Shown here: positions 39,902 through 50,397 of the stretch, in pieces | How the letters are laid out: every line of letters starts with the position of its first letter | Position numbering within the stretch: the stretch's first letter is position 1 | Assembly: GCF_900187065.1 (NCBI RefSeq) | Contig: NZ_LT906483.1 | Location: 2,914,001 to 2,978,000 of the forward strand | Reading direction: 5' to 3' | Length of the DNA stretch: 64,000 bases | DNA from: Mycolicibacterium thermoresistibile | GTDB taxonomy: Bacteria > Actinomycetota > Actinomycetes > Mycobacteriales > Mycobacteriaceae | Notes under the pieces: generated by a model | Database searches by the model: none | Seen by the model: the letters and a program-made list of their open reading frames with translations, nothing else | What the model was told of the DNA's origin: nothing | Made by a program: the position numbers and the translations under genes

Positions 39902-42900
39902 GGCGCGTCCTCACCGGCCGGGTTCCACGACGCCGTCAGCGCCGAGAGTTGTTCTGCGGACAGGCCCGACGTGCTCATCGGCGCGTGGCTGGCGGCGCCG
40001 TTCCCGGAATCCCCCGCGGCCGCACCCCGCTCGGCGCCGTCGGCACCACCCCCGCTCTCGGCGCCACCGGCTTCGGCGCCACCGGCTTCGGCGGTTTCTC
40101 GAGCTTCGACGGCTTCTCGAGCTTCGACGGCAGCCGCCAGTTCGTGCAGGGTGGGGTGTTCGAACACCATCCGGGCGGTCAGCTTGAGCCCGGTGTCGCG
40201 GGCCCGGGCGGCCAGTTGCACCGCCAGGATGCTGTCCCCGCCGAGGCTGAAGAAGTCGTCGTCGCGTCCGGTCACCTCGGTGTCGAGCACCTCGGCGAGC
40301 AGCGTCGCCAGCGCCCGTTCGGTGTCGGTGGCCGGCGGCCCGCCCGGTCGCTGCCCGCTGTCCGGCCGCACGGCGGGGATGGTGGGCGGCTGTGCGTCGA
40401 CGAACTCCAGCACACCGTCCGCGATCCACCGGGCCCGGTCACCGGTGCGGTACAGCCGGGCGCCGGGACGGTTGCCGACCGGGTCGGCGACCAGCCGGGT
40501 GGCGGTGACGCCGGCCCGGGTCCAGTGCGCGGCGGCCAGCGCGGGTCCGGCGGTGTAGACGTCGCCCACCACCCCGACCGGCACCGGCTGCAGGGTCTCG
40601 TCGAGCACGTAGACGGTGCCGCCGCCCCACTCCTCGAGGATGCGCCGACGCTCACCGGGGGCGCCGATCTCGAGTTCGCGCAGCGTGATGTCGGGACGTT
40701 CGGCGAATGCGGTGACGACCCGGCCCAGCCAGTCGGCGAACCGCTGCGCGGTGTCGCGGCTGTACAGCTCGGGCCGGTAGATGACATGGCCGCGGTATCC
40801 GCCGCCGTCCTCGGCGGCGAAGAAGTTCAGCGACAGATCGGCGTGCGCGGCGTCGAACGGTGGTTCCAGCACGGTGACGGTGGTGTCGCCATCCGGACCG
40901 TGGTCGATCACCCGGTTCTCCGGAAGCTGTTCGCGCACATGCACCACCACGCTGAACAGAGGGTTGCGGGCCAGCGTGCGCACCGGGCTGACCGCGTCGA
41001 CGACCTGGTCGAACGGCAGGTCCTGGTGGGCGTAGGCGGCCAGCGCCATCTCCCGGGCGCGCCGGCACACCTCCCGCAGGCTGGGGTTGCCGCTCAGGTC
41101 GTTGCGCAGCACCAGGATGTTGATGAAGAAGCCGACCAGCTGGTCGAGTTCGGGTTCGGACCGGCCCGCCACCGGGGTGCCAAGCGGGATGTCGGATCCG
41201 GAACCGGCCTTGTGCAGCACCACCGCCACCGCGGCCTGCAACGCCATGAACTCGGTGATGCCGAGATCGCGGCACAGCCCGGCGAGCTTCTCCCGGACCG
41301 CGGCGTCGATGGTGAACTCGACCGCCTCGGCGAGCCCGCTGGGCACCGGCGGGCGCGGGAAGTCCGGCCGCAGCCCGGTCTCCTCGGGCAGGCCGGCCAG
41401 CTGACGGGTCCAGTACTCGCGCTGCGGTCCTGCGATGCCGGTCTCCTCGGCGAGCAGTTCGGATTCCCAGGCGCCGAAGTCGGCGTACTGCACCGGCAGC
41501 GGCGCCCAGGCCGGCTCCTGACCTGCCGTCCGCGCCCGGTAGGCGGTCAGCAGGTCGGTGAACAGCACGGTCGCCGACCAGTGGTCCCCGGCGATGTGGT
41601 GCATCACCAGCGACAGCACGTGCACGTCGCCCGCCGGCGAGTCGGGCGAGCCGGCATCCGGCCGCAGCGACAGGATCGCCGGCCGGATCGGCCGCTCGTT
41701 CTCCAGGTCGAACACATGGCGGCGTTCGGCGTCCAGTTCGGCGCGCAGCCACTGTTCGCCCTGTCCGTCCGCCCGCCGCACCGGCACCGGCTCCGTCGGC
41801 AGCACGATCTGATAGGGCACACCGTCGATCTCGCGGTACACGGTGCGCAGGATCTCGTGCCGCGCGATCACATCGCCGATCGCGGCCTCCAGCGCGTCGA
41901 CGTCGACCGGGCCGTGCAGCCGCGCCGCGAACGGGATGTTGTTGACGACGCTGGGGCCGTCCACACGGTAGGCGAACCAGGACCGGAGCTGCGACGAGGA
42001 CAGCGGCGCCGGGCCGTCGAAATGCTGTGGGGTCAGCCGGGGGCGCAACGGTCCGCCGCTGCCCGAACGCAACTCGTCGATGCGTCCGGCCAGCCGGGCC
42101 ACCGTGCCCAGTTCGAAGACGTCCTGCACCCCGATGTCCACCCCGAAGGCAGACCGCACGGCCGCGACGAGCTTCGTCGCCAGCAGGGAGTGCCCGCCGA
42201 GGTCGAAGAACGAGTCGTCGGCGCCGATGCGCTCGGAGCGGCCGAGCAGGTCACCGAACAGCCGGGCGACCTCGCGTTCGGTGTCGGTGGCCGGCTCCCG
42301 GTACTCGATCATCGAGGCGATCTGCGGTTCGGGCAGCGCCGCCCGGTCGATCTTGCCGTGGGTGGTGATCGGGATCTCGTCGAGCACCACGTAGGCGGCC
42401 GGCACCATGTACTCCGGCAGCGCGGCGGCGACCCGCGCGCGGATGCGTTCCACCGCAACCGAATCGGTGGACTCGCCGCTCACCGGGGTGAGATATCCGA
42501 CCAGGCTCCGGCCGACGTTGGGCAGATCGGTGGCCACCACCACCGCCTGACCGACGCTGGGATCCACCGAGATCGCCGCCGCGACGTCGCCGAGTTCGAT
42601 CCGGAATCCGCGGATCTTCACCTGCTCGTCGGCGCGGCCGACGAATTCGATGTCGCCGTCGGCGTTGCGCCGGGCCAGGTCGCCGGACCGGTACAGCCGC
42701 CCGCCGGGGTTGAACGGGTCGGCGACGAAACGCTCCGCGGTCAGGCCGGGCCGCCGGTGGTAGCCGTGCGCGACATGGGTTCCGCCGATGTAGATCTCAC
42801 CGATGACGCCGACGGGCACCGGCTGCAGCGCGTTGTCGAGTAGGTGCAGCTGGGTGTTGATCTTCGGCCGGCCGATCGGCACGATCCGGGTGCCCTGCTT

Positions 42901-45252
42901 GCCTTCCACCTTGTAGCGGCTGGCGTTGATGACGGTCTCGGTCGGGCCGTAGAAGTTGTGCAACAGGGCGTCGAAGGTGGCGTGGAACTTGTCGGCCACC
43001 TCACCCGGCAACGGTTCGCCGCCGATGGGCACCCGCTGCAGGGTCCGCCACTGGTTCACCCCGGGCAGCGACAGGAACAGGCCCAGCAGCGACGGCACGA
43101 AGTGCATGGCGGTGATGCCTTCGTCCTGCAGCAGGGCGGTGAGGTAGCCGATGTCGTTGAGCCCGCCGGGCCGGTGGATGACCAGCCGGGCGCCGCAGGC
43201 CAGGGTGCCGAAGATCTCGGCGATCGACACGTCGAAGCTCGGGGAGGCCACCTGCAGCAGCCGGTCGTTCGCGTCGACCTGATAGTCGCCCTTGAACCAG
43301 ACGAAGTACTCCGCGACCGGCCGGTGCGGCACCGGAACCCCCTTGGGCAGACCGGTGGTGCCCGAGGTGTAGATGAGGTACGCGGTGTTGCCGGGCAGCA
43401 GCCGACGCACCCGGTCGGTGTCGGTCGGATCGGTGGTCGGCTGCCCGTCGAGGTCCGAGACGGGTTCGCGCAGCACCAGTCTGGCGTCGCAGTCGCCCAG
43501 GATGAACGACAACCGGTCGTCGGGGTAGGTGGGATCGATCGGCAGGTACACCGCGCCGGCCTTCAGCACACCCAGCGCGGTGATGACGAGCTCGGGTGAC
43601 TTGTCGAGCAGTACCGCGACCCGGTCCTCGGTGCCGATGCCCTGGCCGATCAGCCAGTGGGCCACCCGGTTGGCGGCCTCGTTGAGTTCCCGGTACGAGT
43701 AGTGCCGGCCCTCGTAGACGACGGCGACGGCGTCCGGGGTCTGCCGGACCTGGGATTCGATGAGGTCCGGCAGGGTGCGGGCCGGGGTGTCGAACCGGTC
43801 ACCGCGGGAGACGTCGCGCAGCCAGGCGAGGTCGGCGTCGTCCATCAGCCGCAGGCGGGACAGCGGGGTGTCCGGGCGGCGCAGCGCATCCTCGAGCAGC
43901 ACCACGAAGTGCCTGAGCAGTTGGCGGCCCAGCGCGGGTTCGATGACCTCCACCAGGTGTTCGATCTCGACGGTCGCGCCCGGGTCGGCGGGGTCGGGGT
44001 CGAATTCGATCATCACGCCCAGCGGCAGCTGGGTCAGGTGGCTGCGCAGTTCGGCGCGTTCACACCGCACCCCGGGCGGGGTGAAGCCGAAGCGGTCGGG
44101 CCCGCGGAATCCGAAGCTGACCCGGGTCATCCGCTCGGTGCCGTGGCGCCGGTCGGGGTTGAGTTCACGGACCACCCGGTCCAGGTTGATGCCCTGGTGG
44201 GCGAATGCACCCAGGGCGGTGTCGCGGGACTGGGCCAGCATGTCACGGAACGACATCGCGGCGTTCGGGCGCAGCCGCATCGCCACCGTGTTGCCGTAGT
44301 AGCCGATCCGCTGTTCGGCGCCGCTGTCGCGGTTGAGCACCGGGGTGGCGACCAGGAAGTCGTCGGCGTGGGTGTAGCGGAAGATCAATGTGCCGAACAC
44401 GGCCAGCAGCACCGCGTACGGAGTGCAACCGGTCTCCTGGGCGAGCTCCACCACCCGGCGGGCGGTGTCGGCGCCCAGCGTGACACTGTCGCGGGCCGAA
44501 CGCCAGCCGCTCGGCACCGCGGACCCGTGGGGACCCGGAAGTTCCAGCGGCTCCGGCGGATCGGCGAGCACCTCCCGCCAGTAGGCCAGGTCGGCGTCGG
44601 GGTCGCGCGGGCCGGGCGGCAGCTGGGGTGCCAGCTCCTCCCCCAGGTCCACGCCGGTGTAGGCGCGGGTCAGATCGTCGAAGAACACCTCCCACGACCC
44701 GTCGTCCCAGGCGATGTGATGCGCGACCAGCAGCATGATGTGCTCGTCGGCGCCGGTGCGGATCATGGTGATCCGCAACGGGGAATCGACGCTCAGGTCG
44801 AACGGCGCGGTGAATTCGCGTTGGGCCAGCACCTCGAGCCGCAACCGCCGGGCCTGCTCGGATTGATCGGCGAGGTCGGTCAGATCGTGTTCGGTCCAGC
44901 CCGGGCGGAGCTCGGCGTGCACGGTGGGCCGTGGCTCGCCGTTCTCGTCGGCGGCGTAGGTGGTGCGCAGCACGGGGTGGCGGCGCGCCACGGCGTCCAG
45001 CGCACCGCGCAGCGCGGCCAGGTCGACCGGACCCGAGATGCGGTACGACAGGCAGATGTTGAGCAACGCGCCGGACGGGTCGGCCTGGTGGACGAACCAC
45101 ATCCGCAGCTGACCGTCGGACAGCCGGTCCTCGCTGGCCGCCCCGGTGGTCTGCTGCGCCGACAGTCCGCGCTCACTGAGGCGGCGGCGCAACAGTGCCA
45201 GGCGGGCCTCGTCGTCGGCGCCGGCGGGCCGGGTTTCGGTGGTGTCAGTCAC
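39898..45252 (-). CDS. mbtE: Mycobactin NRPS MbtE
   Basis: 1784 residues from GTG 45252. Order: C1 (about 45-480, [11 protein letters not shown]), A1 (about 490-970, [34 protein letters not shown]), carrier 1 (Ser about 1022, LGGHSLLAT), C2 (about 1080-1525, [10 protein letters not shown]), a fragment of about 70 residues that looks like only the C-terminal part of an A domain ([20 protein letters not shown] ... [11 protein letters not shown]), then carrier 2 (Ser about 1674, LGGDSILAV) and an Ala/Glu/Gly tail. It incorporates the first N6-hydroxylysine and passes on to the ketide part. The upstream open frame (to 45915) is mbtD antisense-type shadow. Confidence 0.93.
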   Translation of the reverse strand: MTDTTETRPAGADDEARLALLRRRLSERGLSAQQTTGAASEDRLSDGQLRMWFVHQADPSGALLNICLSYRISGPVDLAALRGALDAVARRHPVLRTTYAADENGEPRPTVHAELRPGWTEHDLTDLADQSEQARRLRLEVLAQREFTAPFDLSVDSPLRITMIRTGADEHIMLLVAHHIAWDDGSWEVFFDDLTRAYTGVDLGEELAPQLPPGPRDPDADLAYWREVLADPPEPLELPGPHGSAVPSGWRSARDSVTLGADTARRVVELAQETGCTPYAVLLAVFGTLIFRYTHADDFLVATPVLNRDSGAEQRIGYYGNTVAMRLRPNAAMSFRDMLAQSRDTALGAFAHQGINLDRVVRELNPDRRHGTERMTRVSFGFRGPDRFGFTPPGVRCERAELRSHLTQLPLGVMIEFDPDPADPGATVEIEHLVEVIEPALGRQLLRHFVVLLEDALRRPDTPLSRLRLMDDADLAWLRDVSRGDRFDTPARTLPDLIESQVRQTPDAVAVVYEGRHYSYRELNEAANRVAHWLIGQGIGTEDRVAVLLDKSPELVITALGVLKAGAVYLPIDPTYPDDRLSFILGDCDARLVLREPVSDLDGQPTTDPTDTDRVRRLLPGNTAYLIYTSGTTGLPKGVPVPHRPVAEYFVWFKGDYQVDANDRLLQVASPSFDVSIAEIFGTLACGARLVIHRPGGLNDIGYLTALLQDEGITAMHFVPSLLGLFLSLPGVNQWRTLQRVPIGGEPLPGEVADKFHATFDALLHNFYGPTETVINASRYKVEGKQGTRIVPIGRPKINTQLHLLDNALQPVPVGVIGEIYIGGTHVAHGYHRRPGLTAERFVADPFNPGGRLYRSGDLARRNADGDIEFVGRADEQVKIRGFRIELGDVAAAISVDPSVGQAVVVATDLPNVGRSLVGYLTPVSGESTDSVAVERIRARVAAALPEYMVPAAYVVLDEIPITTHGKIDRAALPEPQIASMIEYREPATDTEREVARLFGDLLGRSERIGADDSFFDLGGHSLLATKLVAAVRSAFGVDIGVQDVFELGTVARLAGRIDELRSGSGGPLRPRLTPQHFDGPAPLSSSQLRSWFAYRVDGPSVVNNIPFAARLHGPVDVDALEAAIGDVIARHEILRTVYREIDGVPYQIVLPTEPVPVRRADGQGEQWLRAELDAERRHVFDLENERPIRPAILSLRPDAGSPDSPAGDVHVLSLVMHHIAGDHWSATVLFTDLLTAYRARTAGQEPAWAPLPVQYADFGAWESELLAEETGIAGPQREYWTRQLAGLPEETGLRPDFPRPPVPSGLAEAVEFTIDAAVREKLAGLCRDLGITEFMALQAAVAVVLHKAGSGSDIPLGTPVAGRSEPELDQLVGFFINILVLRNDLSGNPSLREVCRRAREMALAAYAHQDLPFDQVVDAVSPVRTLARNPLFSVVVHVREQLPENRVIDHGPDGDTTVTVLEPPFDAAHADLSLNFFAAEDGGGYRGHVIYRPELYSRDTAQRFADWLGRVVTAFAERPDITLRELEIGAPGERRRILEEWGGGTVYVLDETLQPVPVGVVGDVYTAGPALAAAHWTRAGVTATRLVADPVGNRPGARLYRTGDRARWIADGVLEFVDAQPPTIPAVRPDSGQRPGGPPATDTERALATLLAEVLDTEVTGRDDDFFSLGGDSILAVQLAARARDTGLKLTARMVFEHPTLHELAAAVEAREAVEARETAEAGGAEAGGAESGGGADGAERGAAAGDSGNGAASHAPMSTSGLSAEQLSALTASWNPAGEDAP
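40061..40128. repeat. 15-bp and 18-bp minisatellites in the mbtE tail
   Basis: Two exact 15-bp units (GCGCCACCGGCTTCG at 40061 and 40076) and two 18-bp units (40093 and 40111, one mismatch). They encode the Glu/Ala/Gly linker after carrier 2 and are likely length-variable. Confidence 0.8.
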
Positions 45253-48200
45253 TGAGGAGAGTTCACTTTCTTGGGCGGTTTTCTGGGCGCTTCGCGGATC
45301 GTCGGCCGGATCGCCGCGTCGAGTTCGTCGACCAGTTCGGTGCCGGTGATGCCGCTGAGCAGGCTGGCGAGCGGCACGGTCCGACCGACGACCTTCCGGA
45401 ATCGTTTTCGCAGGTCGACCGCCAACAGGGAGTCGACGCCGAGGTCGAACAGCGAGGCCTCGAGGTCGATGGTGTCGGGGTCGGGGATGCCGAGCACGGC
45501 GGCCAGTTCGCCGCGCACGGCGGCGTCGGTGTCCACCGCGGGCCCGGTGCCACCGGTCGGCGCCGACGCGGTGGTGTCCGGCTGCGCAACCGAATCGGGT
45601 TCCCCGAGGAACAGCCGCAGCCGGTCCGGGTCGGCGGCGAACACCAACGGGTCGTGGGTGTGGGCGAGCAGGCTCGCCTCGACCGCCTCGGCCGGCGCCA
45701 TCGGCAGCAGCCCGGACCGTCGGATGCGGGCGGCCTCGTCGGCGTCCACGATCCCGCGACCGGTCTCGGGACCGGACTGCCACAATCCCCACCGGATCGC
45801 CACCGCGTCGCGGCCCTCGGCGCGCAGCCGGTGGGCCGCCACATCGAGCATCCGGTTGGCCGCGGCGTACACGGTGTGTCCCTGCCCGCCCCACCGGCCG
45901 GACACCGACGAGCACAGCAGCAGCCGGGCGTCCGGCCGCAGCGGCCAGTCCCGGACCAGCCGGGACAGCCCGATCAGCTTGGCGGCCAGTGTGTTCGCGG
46001 TGGCCTGCGGGTCGATCCGGTCACCGGTGTCGAACGTCGCCGCGCCGGCGGCGTGGATCAGCAGCGACGCCCCGGCGCCGCCGTACCGTCCGGCCGCGGC
46101 CGCCACCGCATCCGGGTCGGTGAGGTCACAGGACACCGACAGCACCTCGGCGCCGGTCGGGGCGGCGAGCGCGGCGAGCTCCGCGGGGTCCACCGGGCGG
46201 CGGCTGAGCAGCACGATCCGCTTCGCCCCGCGGCGGGCGAGTTGGCGGGCGTAGTGCAGACCGATCGCTCCGGCGCCGCCGGTGATCACCACCTCGTCGA
46301 GCAGGCCGGGACGGTCCAGCGGCGGCGGGGCGGGCACGTCGCGCAGGCCGCGCCGGTACAGCACCGCGCCGGCGCCGGTGGTGCGGATCGCCAGTCCTCC
46401 CCCACCGGTCGCAGACAGCACGGCGTCCATCAGCAGGGCCGCGACGGCCGGGTCGGTGTCCCGAGCGGTGTCCGACCCGACGCCCTGCTCGAGATCGAGG
46501 TGGTGGAACGGGATCTGCGGATTCTCCAGGCCCAGGCTGCGGTGCATCGCGGCCACCGCGGCGGGCACCGGAGCCACCGGATCGTCAGGGTGGACCTGCT
46601 CGGCGCCGACGGTGACGAGCCACACGTCCCGGCAGTGCGGGCCCGGCGCGGCCGGATAACGCAGCCCGCCGGCCCTGACCAGCTCGGTGATCGCCGCGAC
46701 GCCGGCCTCCGGGGCGGCAGTGTCGGACTCCGGCGCGGCGACCACGGCGACCTCCGCGGCCTCGGGCCCCACCAGGACCACGTCCGGACGGTTCCCGAGC
46801 AGCTCACGCAGCCATCCGCCGAGCCGGCCGGTGTCGCCGAGTTCCAGCAGGGCGACCGGTACCGGCGTCGCCGCGGACGCCGGACCGGGCTGTGCCGCAA
46901 CGGGTTCCCACACCTCCGCGGCAATCCTCAGGCCGGGCGCCTCCTCCCCCCGTACACCTCCGGCGCGACCGATGCGGCGGGGCGCGGCGGTCGCCCACAT
47001 CGGGATGGCCCGCATCGGCGCGTTGGGGAAGCCGGTCAGGCGGTCCGGACCGGCCGGCGTCACCGCGCGCCAGTCGTAGCCCGGATCGGACACCGCGGCC
47101 GCGGCGAGGTTGGCGGTGAACGTCTCGGCGATCGGTTCATCGCGCCGGGTCGAACCGAGCAGCGTCGCGGGGGTGTCGCCGAGCAGTTCGGACATCGCGA
47201 ACAGCAGCGACGGGTGGGCCGACAGTTCGACGAAGGTGCGGGCGCCGCAGCGCAGCGCGGTCTGGAAGGCACGGTCGAACCGCACCAGGTGGCGCAGGTT
47301 GCCGTACCAGTAGGGGCCGAACCCGGTGCCGGCCGGCACCACGTCACCGGTGGCGGCGCCGATGAACTGCACCGGGCTGTCGGCGAACTCGGCCTGCGGC
47401 AGGTTGCGCAGCAGGTCGTCGCGCAGCGGTTCCAGGATGCTGGTGTGCACCGGGAACCCGACGGTGATCTCCCGGGCGAACCGGCCCTGCTCGCGGACCC
47501 GGGCCACCGCGGCGGACACCGCGTCGCGGTCCCCCGAGACCGCCACCGACGACGGTGCGTTGACCACCGACAGTTCCAGCCAGCCGGGGGTGGATGCGAT
47601 GACGTCCCGGGCGGCGTCGGCGTCGACGCCGAGCACGGCGACGGCGTATCGGCCGGGTAACCGGTCCACCACCCCGGCGCGGGCGATGACCACCGACACC
47701 GCGTCGGCCAGCGTGATCGCGCCGGCGATGTAGGCCGCACCCACCTCGCCCAGGCTGTGTCCCACGGTGATGTCGGGTAGCACACCGTGATGCCGCCACA
47801 TCCGGGCCAGCGCGACCGCATGGGTGAACTGCGCGCCTTCGACCTCGGTCTCGCAGAACGACTCCGGGTCGTCGGGAGTGGTCAGATACCGCAGCGGAGC
47901 GGGCGCCCCGGCCGCGGTGAACGCCGCCGCACAGGCGTCCACCCCGGCTCGGTATTCGGCGAACTGCCGGTAGGCGGCGGCACCCATTCCGGGCCACTGG
48001 CTGCCCTGCCCGGGGAACACGAACGCGAGGCGGGGCGCGGTGCTGTGGTCGCTGCGGGCGACCAGTCGGTGTTCGGCGCCGTCCGCGACCGCACGCAGGC
48101 CGTCGGCGAGTTCGGTTCGGTCCGCGGCCCGGATCACCGCCCGGTGCCGCCGGACCCGGCGGGTGGCCGCGAGCCGGCCGGCCACGGCGTCCACCGCGGC

Positions 48201-48329
48201 GGCCGGTTCCCGGTCCAGATAGTCCAGCAGGGCGCGGGCGTCGGCGCGCAGCAGATCCTCGGCGTGGGCGCTCAGCAGCACCGGGATGCGCCCGTCGGGC
48301 CAGCTGTTCGCCCGGGTGATCGGCGTCAT
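45249..48329 (-). CDS. mbtD: Mycobactin polyketide synthase subunit MbtD (AT-KR-ACP)
   Basis: 1026 residues. Acyltransferase domain (FVFPGQGSQWPGMG about 105, GHSLGEVGAAY about 195), ketoreductase (EVVITGGAGAIGLHYARQLA about 690, Tyr in HTVYAAANR) and a C-terminal carrier domain (FDLGVDSLLAVDL). It supplies the AT, KR and ACP that MbtC lacks, making the beta-hydroxy acid unit (3-hydroxybutyrate type) of mycobactin. ATG overlaps the mbtC stop by 4 nt. Confidence 0.94.
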   Translation of the reverse strand: MTPITRANSWPDGRIPVLLSAHAEDLLRADARALLDYLDREPAAAVDAVAGRLAATRRVRRHRAVIRAADRTELADGLRAVADGAEHRLVARSDHSTAPRLAFVFPGQGSQWPGMGAAAYRQFAEYRAGVDACAAAFTAAGAPAPLRYLTTPDDPESFCETEVEGAQFTHAVALARMWRHHGVLPDITVGHSLGEVGAAYIAGAITLADAVSVVIARAGVVDRLPGRYAVAVLGVDADAARDVIASTPGWLELSVVNAPSSVAVSGDRDAVSAAVARVREQGRFAREITVGFPVHTSILEPLRDDLLRNLPQAEFADSPVQFIGAATGDVVPAGTGFGPYWYGNLRHLVRFDRAFQTALRCGARTFVELSAHPSLLFAMSELLGDTPATLLGSTRRDEPIAETFTANLAAAAVSDPGYDWRAVTPAGPDRLTGFPNAPMRAIPMWATAAPRRIGRAGGVRGEEAPGLRIAAEVWEPVAAQPGPASAATPVPVALLELGDTGRLGGWLRELLGNRPDVVLVGPEAAEVAVVAAPESDTAAPEAGVAAITELVRAGGLRYPAAPGPHCRDVWLVTVGAEQVHPDDPVAPVPAAVAAMHRSLGLENPQIPFHHLDLEQGVGSDTARDTDPAVAALLMDAVLSATGGGGLAIRTTGAGAVLYRRGLRDVPAPPPLDRPGLLDEVVITGGAGAIGLHYARQLARRGAKRIVLLSRRPVDPAELAALAAPTGAEVLSVSCDLTDPDAVAAAAGRYGGAGASLLIHAAGAATFDTGDRIDPQATANTLAAKLIGLSRLVRDWPLRPDARLLLCSSVSGRWGGQGHTVYAAANRMLDVAAHRLRAEGRDAVAIRWGLWQSGPETGRGIVDADEAARIRRSGLLPMAPAEAVEASLLAHTHDPLVFAADPDRLRLFLGEPDSVAQPDTTASAPTGGTGPAVDTDAAVRGELAAVLGIPDPDTIDLEASLFDLGVDSLLAVDLRKRFRKVVGRTVPLASLLSGITGTELVDELDAAIRPTIREAPRKPPKKVNSPQ

Positions 48330-49654
48330 GACGGCTCACCCCGTTCCGGTATCGACACCACCACATGGGTGTTGGTGCCGCTCATCCCGAACGCGGACAC
48401 CGCGCCGATTCGCTCGCCGTCGCGGGCCGGCCACGGCGTCAGCTTGTCCGCCAACCGCAACCCGCAACTGTCCCAGTCGATCTCGCGGCTCGGTTCGTCG
48501 GCGTGCAAGGTCGGGGGGATGGTGGCGCGCTGCGCCGCCACCAGCACCTTGGCCAGCCCGAGCGCACCGGCTGCGGACTGGCTGTGGCCGATGTTGGATT
48601 TGACCGAGCCGAGCAGCGGACCCCGGCCGGGGGGCGCGGCGCCGTAGGTGGCGGCCAGCGATCGCAGTTCGGTCCGGTCGCCGAGCCGGGTGCCGGTGCC
48701 GTGGCCCTCGATCATGCCGACGTCGCCGGGTGCGACCCGGGCCTGTCGCATCGCCCGGGTGAACAACTTCGCCTGGGCCTGCTCGCTCGGGGCGGTCAGG
48801 CCGACGGTGCGGCCGTCGGAGTTCAGGCAGCTGGCCCGCACCTCGGCCAGCACCGTCCGGCCGTCGCGCCGCGCACCGGATCTGTGTTGCAGCACGAACA
48901 TTCCGGCGCCTTCGGACCACACCGTGCCGCTTGCGTGGGCGCTGTAGGCGCGGCAGTGCCCGTCGTCGGACAGTGCGTGCTGTTTGGCGAACTCGACGAA
49001 GTACCCGGGTGAGCCCATCACGCACACCCCGCCGGTCAACGCCATGTCGCAGTCGCCGGACCGCAGCGCCCCCACCGCCAGGTGGAAGGCCGACAGCGCC
49101 GACGAGCAGGAGGTGTCGACGGTGACCGCGGGACCGGCCAGGTCGAGCAGGTAGGCGATCCGCCCGGAGATGACCCCCAGCGACGTGCCGGTGATCAGAT
49201 GTCCGGCGTGTTCGGAGAATTCGTCGAGCCTGGGCCCGTATTCCAGCGCGGAGGCGCCGATGTAGCAGCCGACGTCGTGGCCGGCGAGGTCGTCGGGGTT
49301 GATCCCGCTGTTCTCCAGGGCCCGCCAGGCCAGCCGCAGCGCCACCCGCTGCTGCGGATCCATCGCGACCGCCTCGCGCGGCGAGATCCCGAAGAACTCC
49401 GGGTCGAAATCCGCTGCGCTGGCGAGGAATCCACCGAGGTCGTGGATCGGTTTGAACCCCTCGGCGCGGGTGCGGGCGAACAGTTCGTCCAGTGCCCAGC
49501 CGCGGTCGGTCGGGAACGGGCTCAGCGCTTCGCGCTGTTCGGACAGCAGCGTCCAGTAGTCCTCGGGGGTTTCGATGCCGCCCGGCGCCTCCACCGCCAT
49601 ACCGACGATCACCACCGGGTCGTCGGCGGTTCCGGTCTGCCGGGGGTCCGTCAT
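48326..49654 (-). CDS. mbtC: Mycobactin ketosynthase MbtC
   Basis: 442 residues, a stand-alone beta-ketoacyl synthase. Active-site Cys in VDTSCSSALSAF; His in EGHGTGT and NIGHSQSA. It starts MTDPRQTGTADDPVVIVGMA at ATG 49654, which overlaps the mbtT stop by 4 nt. It works with MbtD; the pair equals one PKS module split over two genes. Confidence 0.94.
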   Translation of the reverse strand: MTDPRQTGTADDPVVIVGMAVEAPGGIETPEDYWTLLSEQREALSPFPTDRGWALDELFARTRAEGFKPIHDLGGFLASAADFDPEFFGISPREAVAMDPQQRVALRLAWRALENSGINPDDLAGHDVGCYIGASALEYGPRLDEFSEHAGHLITGTSLGVISGRIAYLLDLAGPAVTVDTSCSSALSAFHLAVGALRSGDCDMALTGGVCVMGSPGYFVEFAKQHALSDDGHCRAYSAHASGTVWSEGAGMFVLQHRSGARRDGRTVLAEVRASCLNSDGRTVGLTAPSEQAQAKLFTRAMRQARVAPGDVGMIEGHGTGTRLGDRTELRSLAATYGAAPPGRGPLLGSVKSNIGHSQSAAGALGLAKVLVAAQRATIPPTLHADEPSREIDWDSCGLRLADKLTPWPARDGERIGAVSAFGMSGTNTHVVVSIPERGEPS

Positions 49655-50397
49655 CGTCCGCTCACCAGCGCTGCGACGTCGGTCAGATGATCGTTGAGGT
49701 AGAAGTGGCCGCCGTCGAAGGTCGACAGGGTGAACCGGCCGGAGGTGTGCGACGCCCAGCGGTCCGACCATTCGCGGCTGATGCGGTGGTCGCGGTCGCC
49801 GCGCAGGGCGTGGATGTCGGCGCGGATCCGTTCGTCCGGACCGCACCGGTATCCGCTCAACGCCCGGTAGTCGGCCCGCACCGCCATCACGAGGAGTTCG
49901 ACGAAATCCTCGTCATCGAGCAGGCGCGGATCGGTGCCGCCCAGATCGACCATGTCGGCGAGCACATCGGCGTCGGTGGTGGGCAACGGCGGCCCCTCGC
50001 CGACCGTCGAAGGCGCCTGCCCGGCCGACGCCCACAGGGTGCCCACCGGAACCGCGTGCCGTTCGGCGACCCGGGCGAATTCGAACGCCACCACCGCGCC
50101 CATGCAGTGGCCGAACAGATCCAGCGGGCCCACCGAGCCCCACGGCCCGGCCTCGAACAGCTGCGCCGCGAGGTCGCTGATGCTGTCGGCTGCGGGGTGC
50201 CGCAGCCGCTCCGCGCGCTGCGGATACTGCACGATGTAGGTGTCGGTTCCGTTGTCGGACAGCGCCTTGGCCAGCGTGCGGTAGGCCGCGGCGGCGCCGC
50301 CGGCGTGCGGGAACAGCACGGCCGCCCGGCCGGTGCGTTCGCCGCCGGCCGGGAACCGCTTGATCCACGGTGCGAAGTCCTGTCGTAAAACCGTCAT
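49651..50397 (-). CDS. mbtT: Type II thioesterase MbtT with Cys in the nucleophile elbow
   Basis: 248 residues, alpha/beta hydrolase of the NRPS/PKS editing type. FPHAGGAAAAYR near the N-terminus and the final His in FDGGHFYLND fit. The nucleophile elbow reads GHCMG (Cys about 98) where most family members have GHSMG. It probably removes wrong or stalled acyl groups from carrier domains. In M. tuberculosis the thioesterase is fused to the end of MbtB; here it is a separate gene overlapping mbtB and mbtC by 4 nt each. Confidence 0.9.
   Translation of the reverse strand: MTVLRQDFAPWIKRFPAGGERTGRAAVLFPHAGGAAAAYRTLAKALSDNGTDTYIVQYPQRAERLRHPAADSISDLAAQLFEAGPWGSVGPLDLFGHCMGAVVAFEFARVAERHAVPVGTLWASAGQAPSTVGEGPPLPTTDADVLADMVDLGGTDPRLLDDEDFVELLVMAVRADYRALSGYRCGPDERIRADIHALRGDRDHRISREWSDRWASHTSGRFTLSTFDGGHFYLNDHLTDVAALVSGR

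Noticed and set aside
39898..45915. Longer mbtE frame starting at 45915
   Set aside because: The extra 221 codons overlap mbtD and translate to Arg/Gly/Pro-rich shadow sequence; GTG 45252 with the 4-nt overlap is the real start.
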